Positions 1-6,633 of a stretch of DNA of 9,312 nt are shown piece by piece; the stretch's first letter is position 1, and each line of letters starts with the position of its first letter. The DNA is from Chloroflexota bacterium (GTDB taxonomy: Bacteria; Chloroflexota; Dehalococcoidia; Tepidiformales; Tepidiformaceae). The translations under genes were made by a program, and so were the position numbers. Under the pieces are notes generated by a model. It saw nothing but the letters and a program-made list of their open reading frames with translations, searched no databases and was not told the DNA's origin. The stretch covers positions 1 through 9,312 of the forward strand of contig JANXYE010000324.1 in assembly GCA_025350285.1 (NCBI GenBank), written 5' to 3'.

Positions 1-25
1 GTCTACCGGCTCCACAGCGGTAGAC
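1..25. repeat. Perfect 8-bp inverted repeat upstream of the SDR gene
   Basis: GTCTACCG (1-8) and CGGTAGAC (18-25) are perfectly complementary around a 9-nt centre. The repeat lies 33 bp before the SDR start codon. It could be an operator, for example for a TetR-type regulator as is common near acyl-CoA genes, or the terminator stem of a gene ending before the window. No T-run follows, which disfavours an intrinsic terminator. The left arm may continue outside the window. Confidence 0.45.
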
Positions 26-58
26 TCCGTGCACAACAACCAGAACGGAGAACGGACT

Positions 59-877
59 ATGAAACTGCAGGGACGCGTCGCAATCGTCACGGGCGGAGCG
101 CGGGGTATCGGCGAAGGCATCGCCCGCTGCCTGGCGGCGGAGGGCGCGTCGGTCGCCATCCTCGACCTTGATGGCGCGCAGGCGGCGGTGACGGCCGCGA
201 GCCTCGGCGTGCCGGCGATGGGCATCGCCTGCGACGCCGCCGAAGAAGCGGCCGCCGCCGAGGGCGTTGCGCGCGTCATCGAGCGGTTTGGCAAGCTCGA
301 CATCCTCGTGAACAACGCTGGCGCCGGGCGCGGCCCGATGGAGATCCCAGACGGCGCGGTGCTGAACTGGGGCGGAGGCATCGCGTCGGTGTCCCAGGTC
401 TCGTGGGACGAATCCGTGGCCCAGAACCTGCGCACGACGTTCGTCGTTTCGAAGGCGGCGATACCGCACCTGAAGAAGGAGGGCGGCGCGATCGTGAACA
501 TCTCCTCGATCGCTGGCCTCGGCGCGAGCCCCACGCTGGCCTCGTACGCGGCGGCGAAGGCGGGCGTCATCTCGCTTTCGAAGAGCCTCGCGCTGGAACT
601 GGCGCCGGACGACGTCCGCGTCAACGCCATCTGCCCGGGCTTCCTCTGGACACGCGCCTGGGAGGGCATGGCGACGGCGATCCAGAAGTCGAACCCGGCG
701 TTCGCGAACTCGACGCCGCGCGAGATCTTCCTGCAGTCGGTGCAGCGCTCAGTACCGCTCGGGCGGGAGCAGACGCCGGAGGATATCGGCAAGCTGGCTG
801 CGTTCCTGGCGAGCGACGACGCGAAGAACATCACGGGGCAGGTGATCGCGGTGGACGGCGGGATCACCCTGCGGTGA
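59..877 (+). CDS. SDR family NAD(P)-dependent oxidoreductase
   Basis: Classical short-chain dehydrogenase/reductase of 272 aa, a normal length, expected to be cytosolic and to interconvert an alcohol and a ketone. Seen in the sequence: Rossmann motif TGGARGIG (residues 11-18); an Asp at the end of beta-2 (D36), which usually favours NAD(H) over NADP(H); NNAG (85-88); catalytic Asn N123; Ser150; and YAAAK with Tyr163 and Lys167. The C-terminus ends in the usual ITGQVIAVDGG block. The ATG at 59 is chosen because GGAG (47-50) sits 8 nt upstream. An in-frame GTG at 29 would add ten polar residues with no homology and would bypass this SD. There is an insertion of about 15 residues after NNAG (near 97-112) relative to the shortest SDRs. 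The substrate is not readable; the CoA-transferase downstream suggests hydroxyacyl or other lipid-like metabolism. Confidence 0.93.
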   Translation: MKLQGRVAIVTGGARGIGEGIARCLAAEGASVAILDLDGAQAAVTAASLGVPAMGIACDAAEEAAAAEGVARVIERFGKLDILVNNAGAGRGPMEIPDGAVLNWGGGIASVSQVSWDESVAQNLRTTFVVSKAAIPHLKKEGGAIVNISSIAGLGASPTLASYAAAKAGVISLSKSLALELAPDDVRVNAICPGFLWTRAWEGMATAIQKSNPAFANSTPREIFLQSVQRSVPLGREQTPEDIGKLAAFLASDDAKNITGQVIAVDGGITLR

Positions 878-932
878 GGACGACCGAGGAATTCCCAACT
901 CAAGGCCACCGGGCCCCGGCGAACTACCCGGA

Positions 933-1415
933 GTGAACCTGCTTCGCGCCCAGGTCGAGCGCCAATTGGACGACGGCATTCGCCATCTGAGCGACATGGG
1001 AACCAGAGCCCGCGCTTACCTCGCGTCCTCGGCAATATCGTTGACGCTGGCCGGTGGACTTCTTGCCAATCTGGGGCGGCTAGAGAGTCCGTGGGAATCG
1101 ACGGTCACGATCTTAATGTTCGTGGCCGTTCTACTCTTCCCGGTCGTTGGTTTTTTCGCGTACGTGGTTGATAAGCCTGCGGACGTCGCAGTCGGAGCGG
1201 ATCCGTCCGAGGTGCGTAACCTTGTGCTCAAACGCGCCTATTCGGAGGATGAGATTGCCTGGGCGGTGGCCGCGGCGACCCTCGCGGCACTCGAACAGAA
1301 CGACAGCCGGATTCGGAAAGCGATGCGCAGTCTCCGCTACCAAATGCTGGCCTTCAACTTGCAAGTCTTTGCACTTGGGGTCGCGATGGCGATCTCAGTC
1401 GCCAGTCACAAGTGA
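933..1415 (+). CDS. Small three-helix membrane protein, PycTM/SLATT-like layout
   Basis: Not assignable to a named family by motif alone. The 160-aa product starts with an amphipathic segment (1-27), then two hydrophobic helices (about 28-47 and 57-79), a soluble stretch (about 80-137) holding an Asn-x3-Ile-x-Lys run (N123, I127, K129), and a third hydrophobic helix (about 138-157) ending four residues from the C-terminus. A helical N-cap, a TM pair, a soluble linker with a conserved N/I/K segment and a last TM is the layout I associate with Pycsar effector (PycTM) and related SLATT-type proteins; that link is inference. No nucleotide cyclase or sensor gene is adjacent. The start is uncertain: GTG at 933 has no clear SD, and an ATG at 996 is possible but would remove most of the N-terminal helix. 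It follows the SDR stop by 55 bp and is less GC-rich than its neighbours (67 of 120 bases at 1081-1200 against 86 of 120 at 61-180). Confidence 0.7.
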   Translation: MNLLRAQVERQLDDGIRHLSDMGTRARAYLASSAISLTLAGGLLANLGRLESPWESTVTILMFVAVLLFPVVGFFAYVVDKPADVAVGADPSEVRNLVLKRAYSEDEIAWAVAAATLAALEQNDSRIRKAMRSLRYQMLAFNLQVFALGVAMAISVASHK

Positions 1416-1436
1416 CCCGCTTCGGGTGGCTCTTTC
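1415..1436 (+). terminator. Possible weak intrinsic terminator
   Basis: ACCCG (1415-1419) and CGGGT (1423-1427) form a 5-bp stem over a 3-nt loop overlapping the stop codon of the small membrane protein. CTCTTT follows at 1430-1435. Stem and T-tract are both short, so termination would be partial at best. Confidence 0.3.
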
Positions 1437-1573
1437 GTGTTCAGCGTGAACGTCGTGCTTCGTATCCTTCCGTGGCCGGAGAGGATTCTTGGGGTGTGGC
1501 ATTTCATTCTCAGGGATGCGCGTGGGGTTCTCCAACGTTGTGCTCTCCGACATGTTTGCAACCTCCCCTCAAG

Positions 1574-1579
1574 TATAGT
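1574..1579 (+). promoter_or_regulatory. Possible -10 box for a leaderless CoA-transferase mRNA
   Basis: TATAGT lies 8 nt before the ATG at 1588, so transcription would begin at or within a base or two of the start codon. No SD precedes that ATG, which fits a leaderless transcript. No good -35 hexamer is seen at 16-18 bp spacing, so the call rests on the -10 match and its position. Confidence 0.35.
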
Positions 1580-1587
1580 CCTTGGCA

Positions 1588-2889
1588 ATGACCTCCGACA
1601 CCCCGTTTCCTCCCGGCGCGCTCAACGGCGTCCGCGTCCTTGAACTTGCACAGGCGCTGGCGGTGCCCTTTTGTGGCGTGCTCCTCTCCGATATGGGCGC
1701 CGAGGTGATCAAGATCGAGCCGCCCAACGGCGATGGCATCCGCCACACCATGGAGCCGATCACGGCGGGCGAAAGCAAAGGCTTCACGCTCGTCAACCGC
1801 GGCAAACGCGCTATCTGCCTCGACGTGACCCGCGCCGACGCCTGGCCGGTGCTGAGAAAGCTCGTCGCCTGGGCGGATATTGTGCTCGTTTCGATGAAAC
1901 CGGCGGACCTGCCACGCTACGGGCTCACCTACGAAGCGTTCAAGGCGATCCGCCCGGATGTGATCTATCTCGAGCATGTGCCGCTCGGGAAGCTCGGGCC
2001 GTTCGGCGGCGACCCCGGCTACGACGTGGTCGTGCAGGGGATGTCCGGCGGGGCCGTCATCACCGCCCGCGAACGGGACGGCGTGCCGATGAACGTGCGC
2101 CCGGCTTACAACGACATGGGCACTGGCTGCCTTTCCGCGCTGGCGGTGGTCGCCGCCCTGCGCCATCGCGAATTGACGGGCGCGGGCCAGCGCGTCGAGA
2201 CATCGCTGCTCAGCACCGCCGTGTCGTTCGCGCACCAGCTCGTCAGCTGGTTCGCCGCAACCGACCCGCCAGTGGAGGAAGCGTTCAACGAAGAGGTGGC
2301 GGCGGCGCGGGCGAACGGGGCCGGGTTCGAAGAGCAGCGCGGCATCTGGGAGCGGCACTTCATGCGTGGCGGCTACGCGAACATCTACTTCCGGCACTAC
2401 CGCGTGCGGGATGGCTTCATCTCCCTCGGCTGCCTGAGCCCTGCGCTGAACGCTCGCTTCCGGGCGGTCACGGGGCTGAATGACCCGCGCCGCGATCCCG
2501 ATTTCGACATCGGCACGCCCGCGGCCTACGACCAGCTCACGATCCTCGTGCGCCAGGCGGAGGACCTCTTCGCTTCGAAAACGAGGGCGGAGTGGCTCGC
2601 CCTGCTGCGCGCCGGGGGCGTGCCCTGCGGCCCGCTCAACTTCCCGCCGGATGTCTTCCACGACCCGCAACTGCTGGCGAATGAGTATGTCATCGAGATT
2701 GACCATCCGGTGCTCGGGCCGTACCGCACCTTCGGCCCGCCAATCCGGATGGACGCGACGCCGACGCGCGTGCAATCGCCACCGCCGCTGCTCGATGAGC
2801 ACACCGACGTCATTCTCGCGGAATTGGGGTTCGACGAGGCGGCCCGGGCGCGCCTGCGGGAGGCGAAGGTGACTGGCAAAAGCCAGTAG
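1588..2889 (+). CDS. CaiB/BaiF (class III) CoA-transferase
   Basis: Family III CoA-transferase of 433 aa, predicted to move CoA between acyl-CoA and a carboxylate through an enzyme-bound aspartyl intermediate, in the cytosol. Seen: the N-terminal signature NGVRVLELAQ (13-22) followed by LLSDMGAEVIKIEPP (32-46); NRGKRAICLDV (70-80); and GYDVVVQGMSGG (144-155), whose Asp146 aligns with the catalytic Asp of formyl-CoA transferase. The large domain, small linker domain and return segment (GPFRT-like GPYRTFGPPIR near 377-387) are in the usual order. It is somewhat longer than the common 390-410 aa, with extra residues around 225-265 (the stretch after WFAATDPP). ATG 1588 is preferred to a TTG two codons upstream. 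The CoA donor and acceptor cannot be read from sequence. The SDR upstream suggests a shared acyl-CoA catabolic role. Confidence 0.92.
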   Translation: MTSDTPFPPGALNGVRVLELAQALAVPFCGVLLSDMGAEVIKIEPPNGDGIRHTMEPITAGESKGFTLVNRGKRAICLDVTRADAWPVLRKLVAWADIVLVSMKPADLPRYGLTYEAFKAIRPDVIYLEHVPLGKLGPFGGDPGYDVVVQGMSGGAVITARERDGVPMNVRPAYNDMGTGCLSALAVVAALRHRELTGAGQRVETSLLSTAVSFAHQLVSWFAATDPPVEEAFNEEVAAARANGAGFEEQRGIWERHFMRGGYANIYFRHYRVRDGFISLGCLSPALNARFRAVTGLNDPRRDPDFDIGTPAAYDQLTILVRQAEDLFASKTRAEWLALLRAGGVPCGPLNFPPDVFHDPQLLANEYVIEIDHPVLGPYRTFGPPIRMDATPTRVQSPPPLLDEHTDVILAELGFDEAARARLREAKVTGKSQ

Positions 2890-3009
2890 GAGCCGGGCAG
2901 TCTCTGGGCCCTATTGACGAATGCTCTTCAGGCGTCTGCGCCCAGCGTGGAGCTGCCGTGACGGCCTGGGCCACGCCCGGCGAGAGGCGGACAGAGCCGC
3001 CCGGCTCCT
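2888..3009. repeat. Structured convergent intergenic region with 11-bp inverted repeat
   Basis: AGGAGCCGGGC (2888-2898) and GCCCGGCTCCT (2999-3009) are perfect complements about 100 bp apart. Between them lie GCGTGG/CCACGC (2945-2950 and 2971-2976) enclosing GCCG/CGGC (2955-2958 and 2962-2965), and GGCGG/CCGCC (2986-2990 and 2997-3001). The region separates two convergent genes, so these stems may act as a bidirectional, Rho-assisted transcription end. No T-run is present. Confidence 0.4.
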
Positions 3010-3024
3010 GCCTCGGGAACGAGT

Positions 3025-3297
3025 TCAGGCGGCGCGTTCTTCGGCCGCACGCGCGTCGTGCGCCTCACGCTCGATGCGGCTCCTGGCGGCCGCCTTCTGG
3101 AAGCTGAGGATGGTTGCCCGCTGGTGACGGCGCTGGGCGCGACGCATCCAGGCGTCGGCGGTCCTGGCGACCAGTGCGAAGATCAGCGTCAGGGTCCAGG
3201 CGACCGGCCAATCGACAATTTCGCCGGCGCCGAGGGCGATGCCGCAGACGGCCGCTAGCAAGGCGATGTTGCGGACGAACCAGAAGGAACCTTCCAT
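3025..3297 (-). CDS. Small two-helix membrane protein, function unknown
   Basis: I do not recognise this 90-aa protein. It has two hydrophobic helices (about 8-24 and 32-44) forming a hairpin, then an Arg/Ala/Glu-rich tail (about 45-90) predicted to be a charged, possibly coiled helix in the cytoplasm. An in-frame ATG at 3369 would add 24 residues and put the start 15 bp after the upstream stop. I prefer 3297 because codons of the extension often end in A or T (10 of 24), whereas codons after 3297 end almost always in G or C, and the extension has no hydrophobic or ordered character. Neither start has a strong SD. It is the last gene of the minus-strand run and follows the GGDEF-like membrane protein, with which it may act at the membrane; that is inference. 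Confidence 0.6.
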   Translation of the reverse strand: MEGSFWFVRNIALLAAVCGIALGAGEIVDWPVAWTLTLIFALVARTADAWMRRAQRRHQRATILSFQKAAARSRIEREAHDARAAEERAA

Positions 3298-3384
3298 GGC
3301 TGTATGTTCGGCGGCTGGAGCCGGGACGCGCAGGTGTTCGCGGCTATCGCATGGTCGTGGCGCGAGCATAGCGCGACCGTTCTC

Positions 3385-4206
3385 TCAGCTCGCCCGCTCG
3401 AGGGGCTCCCGCGCATCGTCTTTCATCAGTTCCCGCCGCAGCATCCGGACATCGCGCCCGTCCGGACGCACGCGTTCCACGATCGACACGGGTGCGGGCT
3501 GGCCCTCGGCCGCCGCCACGAACGCCCGCGCGTCGCCGAAGCGGGCCGCCGCAAACTGCAGCGACGAAACGACGGCGGAAAGCTGCACTGGCAGGCAGTT
3601 TTTTTCGCCCGTCAGAATCGGCCGCGCGCCGACCGAGCGGGTCACCCGCGCGCCAAAGCGTTCGGCCTGCTCGCCGGTGCAATCCATGAGCGCCGCGACG
3701 AATCTATCAGGCGCCACCTGCGCCAGGAAATCCGATGCGCGCATCGCATGCCGAACTCGTTCAGCCAGCTGTGCGCCAACGTCGCTCTTCGTGTTCGCGT
3801 CCCAAAGGGCGCTGAGCTGCTCGTGCCCCGGGATATCGATCACGGCCAGCGTTAGCGGGAAACCGTAGCGCTTCGCGCGGGCCATGTCCCGTGCCGCCTG
3901 GTCGAGCAATTCGGGCCTGCCGGGCAGCGTGGCGGCCGGCTGCGCATGGGCGAGCACGGGCGGACGGTCCGCCGCGGCCCGCGCCGGGCGGTGGTCGCCG
4001 CGGTACTGGAGATAGCCCATGGCCCCCGTGCAGGCCAGCAGACAGGCCCCGACGGCCGGTGAGAGAAGTAAGGCGACCGCCGCTTCGCCCGCGAGGAGCG
4101 CCCCAAACGCCCCCACGGCCAGTCGGCGGTCAAGCTGGGTCCCGGCGCTTTTGGGCGCCGCTGGCGTCCCCTGGGAGGCGGAGAAACGGTTGGACAGCCT
4201 TCTCAT
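3385..4206 (-). CDS. Membrane protein with degenerate GGDEF-like domain
   Basis: The 273-aa protein has two N-terminal hydrophobic helices (about 29-48 and 50-66), a Pro/Ala-rich linker, then a domain from about 97 that follows the diguanylate cyclase pattern: ARDMARAKRYGFPLTLAVIDI (105-125, with D124 as the first metal-ligand position), a D142-x-G144 element, ERVRHAMRASD (149-159), and a strand where GGDEF should be. There the sequence reads APDRF (165-169), so both active-site glycines and the acidic pair are gone. The DxDxFKxxND element is also lost after D124. Diguanylate cyclase activity is therefore not expected; such domains can bind nucleotides or mediate protein contacts. No RxxD inhibitory-site assignment is made. 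No strong SD precedes the ATG at 4206; a direct repeat lies just upstream. A different alpha/beta regulatory domain is possible but the helix-strand pattern fits GGDEF well. Confidence 0.75.
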   Translation of the reverse strand: MRRLSNRFSASQGTPAAPKSAGTQLDRRLAVGAFGALLAGEAAVALLLSPAVGACLLACTGAMGYLQYRGDHRPARAAADRPPVLAHAQPAATLPGRPELLDQAARDMARAKRYGFPLTLAVIDIPGHEQLSALWDANTKSDVGAQLAERVRHAMRASDFLAQVAPDRFVAALMDCTGEQAERFGARVTRSVGARPILTGEKNCLPVQLSAVVSSLQFAAARFGDARAFVAAAEGQPAPVSIVERVRPDGRDVRMLRRELMKDDAREPLERAS

Positions 4207-4207
4207 G

Positions 4208-4225
4208 TGTAAACGGCCTGTAAAC
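4208..4225. repeat. Direct repeat TGTAAAC at one-turn spacing
   Basis: TGTAAAC occurs at 4208-4214 and again at 4219-4225, 11 bp apart start to start, immediately upstream of the ATG (4206, minus strand) of the GGDEF-like gene. Same-face spacing of about one helical turn is typical of a protein-binding site. The motif is AT-rich in a GC-rich setting. Confidence 0.4.
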
Positions 4226-4348
4226 TAGAAGTAACGCTCTGGCGTCCGCCGGTAATATCGACGGCATTCGTCGTCTCCGTGGTCGCGATCGGGTGGCCGG
4301 AAGTGTTCGTTCGATGGCGAACCAGTGTACATGGCGCGAATGGGCAGA

Positions 4349-5758
4349 TCAGCTCCGCAGAAAGAGGCGGGCATCGGTCCGATCCACCTCGACGCGATCG
4401 ACGACCTCCCGGACGGCGGCCTGGAGGGCCTCGAACTGGAGGTGCTCCCAGTGCGTGGCGAGGCGCTGACGAGAGTCTTCGAGGTGCTTCCGGCGCTCCG
4501 CTTCGGATTCATGGGCGGCAACCCGCGCCCTGGCCGCGGCCAGGTCCCCGAGGACGGCCTGGCGCTCCCCGGCGAGGCCAAAGCCCAGCGCGCGCATGCG
4601 TTCGAGTGAGATGTGGCCGTGCGCCGTGTCGGCCACCAGCTCTTCGATCTCGCGGCGGTTCTTGCGGACTCGCGCCTCCACCTTTTCGACCTGGGTGGCC
4701 ACGTCGAGAAGGTACGAATCCGTGTTCCCAGCCCGCCGCACGCGCGTCGCGGAGCTGTCATCGAGGAGGAGTGCCCGCACGCGGGCTTCGAGTTCGGCCG
4801 CCCGCTGGGTGTTGTATTCGCATGTACTCTGGTTCGTGCGGCTTTCGCACTGGTAGTAACGATACGCCGCCGAATGCTCTTCGCCCGCTTTCGTCGTCCA
4901 CTTCTGGCGGCGGCTCACGCCGATCAAGCGGTTGCCGCAGCGCCCGCAATAGACCAGGCCGCTCAGCAAAAACGGCGTTACGGTGCGAGTCCGTTCGCTC
5001 ACCTGATGGGATTGCAAGCGATCCTGCACGCGCCGGAAGTCCTCTGGCGAAACGAGCGGAGGATGGCTCCCGGCCACCTTCACGCCAAACCGTGTATAGG
5101 TCCCCAGGTACGATCGGTTGCGGAGGATGTCCCTCACCGTCACCATGCTCCAGCGCCCGCCGCGCCGCGTTGGGATGTTTTCACTATTCAGTTGCCCGGC
5201 GATCTTGCGGATCCCCATCTCTTCTTGCAGGTAGAGGCGGTAGATGTAGCGCACGATGAGCGCTTCATCTGGCACGAGTTCGAGGCGCCGGCGGGGGCCC
5301 ACCTGATAGCCGTAAGGCGGCCGCCCCAGCACCTCGCCGCGCACCGCCTTCTTGCGCATCGCACTGCGGACGCGCTCCGAGACCGGGGTCCCTTCGCCGC
5401 GGTCCGCCCAGGTCTCTAGCAGTTCCTTCGCCAACTCCGTGCCGTTGTGGGCCGAAACGACGCGCACACCGGCGGACTCGAGCTGGAGCAGCGCGATCGC
5501 GGACTGGCCAAGATCGGTGCCGAGCACGCCCAGCGAATCGGCGACCACCACCGCGAAGCCGCGGTCGTTGCGCTGCAGGAAGGCCAGCATCTGCTGGAAA
5601 CCGGGGCCAGTGTCGGCCGCCCCGATATCCTGGAAGGTGCCCACCGCTTCGAAGCCCCGTTGCGCGCAGAAATCGAGGAACGTCCGGTTCTGGTCCCCGA
5701 CGGAGCGCCGCATACCGTTCCGCTTGGCGCCTTCAACGAAGTAGCCGATGGCGTTCAT
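4349..5758 (-). CDS. Large serine recombinase homologue with degenerate catalytic site
   Basis: The 469-aa product has the full architecture of a large serine recombinase: an N-terminal resolvase-like domain (1-130), the Recombinase domain (about 135-245, with GRPPYGY at 145-151 and a VRDILRNRSYLG segment at 208-219), a zinc ribbon (Cys271, 274, 304, 313) and a C-terminal coiled coil (about 350-455). The catalytic set is missing. The YxRxS position reads Y6-F-V-E-G10, so the nucleophilic Ser and its Arg are absent; the SG-RPGF Arg is lost (TGPGF, 50-54); and DRLxR reads D74-S-L-G-V78, losing two further Arg. Strand transfer by the normal mechanism is not expected. The frame is nevertheless uninterrupted, and an in-frame TGA just upstream leaves ATG 5758 as the only plausible start. 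That start is 4 bp after the zinc-ribbon gene stop, with GGTGGG nearby, so translation is probably coupled. DNA binding through the retained domains is likely. Confidence 0.85.
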   Translation of the reverse strand: MNAIGYFVEGAKRNGMRRSVGDQNRTFLDFCAQRGFEAVGTFQDIGAADTGPGFQQMLAFLQRNDRGFAVVVADSLGVLGTDLGQSAIALLQLESAGVRVVSAHNGTELAKELLETWADRGEGTPVSERVRSAMRKKAVRGEVLGRPPYGYQVGPRRRLELVPDEALIVRYIYRLYLQEEMGIRKIAGQLNSENIPTRRGGRWSMVTVRDILRNRSYLGTYTRFGVKVAGSHPPLVSPEDFRRVQDRLQSHQVSERTRTVTPFLLSGLVYCGRCGNRLIGVSRRQKWTTKAGEEHSAAYRYYQCESRTNQSTCEYNTQRAAELEARVRALLLDDSSATRVRRAGNTDSYLLDVATQVEKVEARVRKNRREIEELVADTAHGHISLERMRALGFGLAGERQAVLGDLAAARARVAAHESEAERRKHLEDSRQRLATHWEHLQFEALQAAVREVVDRVEVDRTDARLFLRS

Positions 5759-5762
5759 GTCG

Positions 5763-6464
5763 CTAGCCCACCGTCAGGATGCGTTCGCAGTTTGGACACT
5801 GGCTCAAGCGCCCGGAGGAGAGGAGTTGGCGGCGCAGGCCATCCGGGATGCTCACCCGGCAGCCGGTGCACATCGCCCCCGTGACGCGCACGACAACCGG
5901 GCTTCCGCGCCGCGTGCGCAGGCTTTCGTAGAGCCGCAAGTTCGCCGGCTCCAGCTTCGGCGTCTGAGCAATGCGGTTGGCCTCGGCCCGTGTCTGGGCC
6001 GATTGGAGCCGTACCGCCTCCTCCCGCAAGGCCGCGCTCTGCGCCTCCCAGCGCGCCTTGAGGCTTGTCACTTCGCGGGCGGCCGTGGCCTGCGCCTCCG
6101 TAGCGGTCTCGAGGCCGGAGAGCACCTCGAACAACTGTTCCTGGAGTTGCGCATGGTTTGTCCGAAACGTATCGACCTCGTGCTGGAGGCTGCGCAGTTC
6201 CTTCACGCTCGTCACCGTGCCGCCGTAGAGGCGATCGTCTTCGCGTTTGATCCGCGCGCCAAGGTCGGTGATCTCGGCTTCCAGCCTTCGCTGCGTTTTC
6301 TGGAGGGCGGCCAGGGCTTCGTCCGCGCCGGCCAGGGCGGTTCCGGAAGCGGCAAGTTCCTCGTCGCCCTCCAGCCGGTGCTCGACATCCGCGGCCTTCG
6401 CCCGCAGCGAACCCAGTTCGGTGTCGATCTCCTGCAACGAAAGGATCTCAAGAACCTGGGTCAT
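5763..6464 (-). CDS. CT398-like coiled-coil protein with C4 zinc ribbon
   Basis: A 233-aa protein of the zf-RING_7/CT398 type: a long antiparallel coiled coil (about 5-170), the family signature LYGGTVTSVKELRSLQHEV in the middle, and a C-terminal zinc ribbon with CTGC (Cys199, 202) and CPNC (Cys223, 226). Length is typical. Members are widespread and cytosolic, often next to RNase H or Nif3-like genes, and proposed to act as scaffolds; the exact role is unsettled. Neither usual partner is in this window. The ATG at 6464 has GAGG a few bases upstream, and no competing start is needed. It is the first gene of the minus-strand run and is tightly followed by the recombinase-like gene. Confidence 0.9.
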   Translation of the reverse strand: MTQVLEILSLQEIDTELGSLRAKAADVEHRLEGDEELAASGTALAGADEALAALQKTQRRLEAEITDLGARIKREDDRLYGGTVTSVKELRSLQHEVDTFRTNHAQLQEQLFEVLSGLETATEAQATAAREVTSLKARWEAQSAALREEAVRLQSAQTRAEANRIAQTPKLEPANLRLYESLRTRRGSPVVVRVTGAMCTGCRVSIPDGLRRQLLSSGRLSQCPNCERILTVG

Positions 6465-6520
6465 AAACGCCTCGCACCGCGTGCCCCGCGAGGGGGGCTA
6501 ACCGCAACGTGAAGCGTAAC

Positions 6521-6532
6521 GACGCCCGGCCA
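6521..6532 (+). repeat. 12-bp direct repeat, copy 1
   Basis: GACGCCCGGCCA here recurs exactly at 6911-6922. The two copies bracket the inverted-repeat cluster. A shared GGGCTAAC also occurs near each copy (6495-6502 and 6924-6931). Confidence 0.5.
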
Positions 6533-6633
6533 GCCACGTAAGCCCCAGGGCCGTTGATGTTCGAATCTCTAGACGCCTTCGCGGTTATGGCGCGTCGCCT
6601 GGGTCCCGCAACGCCCAACAGTACCGCGACCTC

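Noticed and set aside
29..58. GTG start for the SDR adding ten residues
   Set aside because: The extension is polar, precedes the natural MKLQGRVAIVTGG start and overlaps the SD of the ATG at 59.
909..919. CCGGGCCCCGG as a terminator after the SDR
   Set aside because: The palindrome is imperfect, has no workable loop and no T-run.
1510..2802. 430-codon minus-strand open frame opposite the CoA-transferase
   Set aside because: Arg/His/Val-rich shadow of a GC-rich gene with no motif; the plus-strand frame carries clear CaiB/BaiF signatures.
4279..5259. 326-codon plus-strand open frame opposite the recombinase
   Set aside because: Arg/Ser/Pro-rich with no domain; antisense shadow of a gene with clear recombinase and zinc-ribbon motifs.
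4207..5765. Active integrative element with att sites around the recombinase
   Set aside because: Catalytic residues are missing, no flanking direct-repeat core was seen, and the upstream junction is a tight 4-bp gene coupling.
5748..6512. 254-codon plus-strand open frame opposite the zinc-ribbon gene
   Set aside because: No motif; the minus strand shows the CT398 signature and four zinc-binding Cys.
6540..6580. tRNA-like TTCGAAT T-loop
   Set aside because: Flanking bases do not form a T stem, and no acceptor, D or anticodon arms can be built on either strand.
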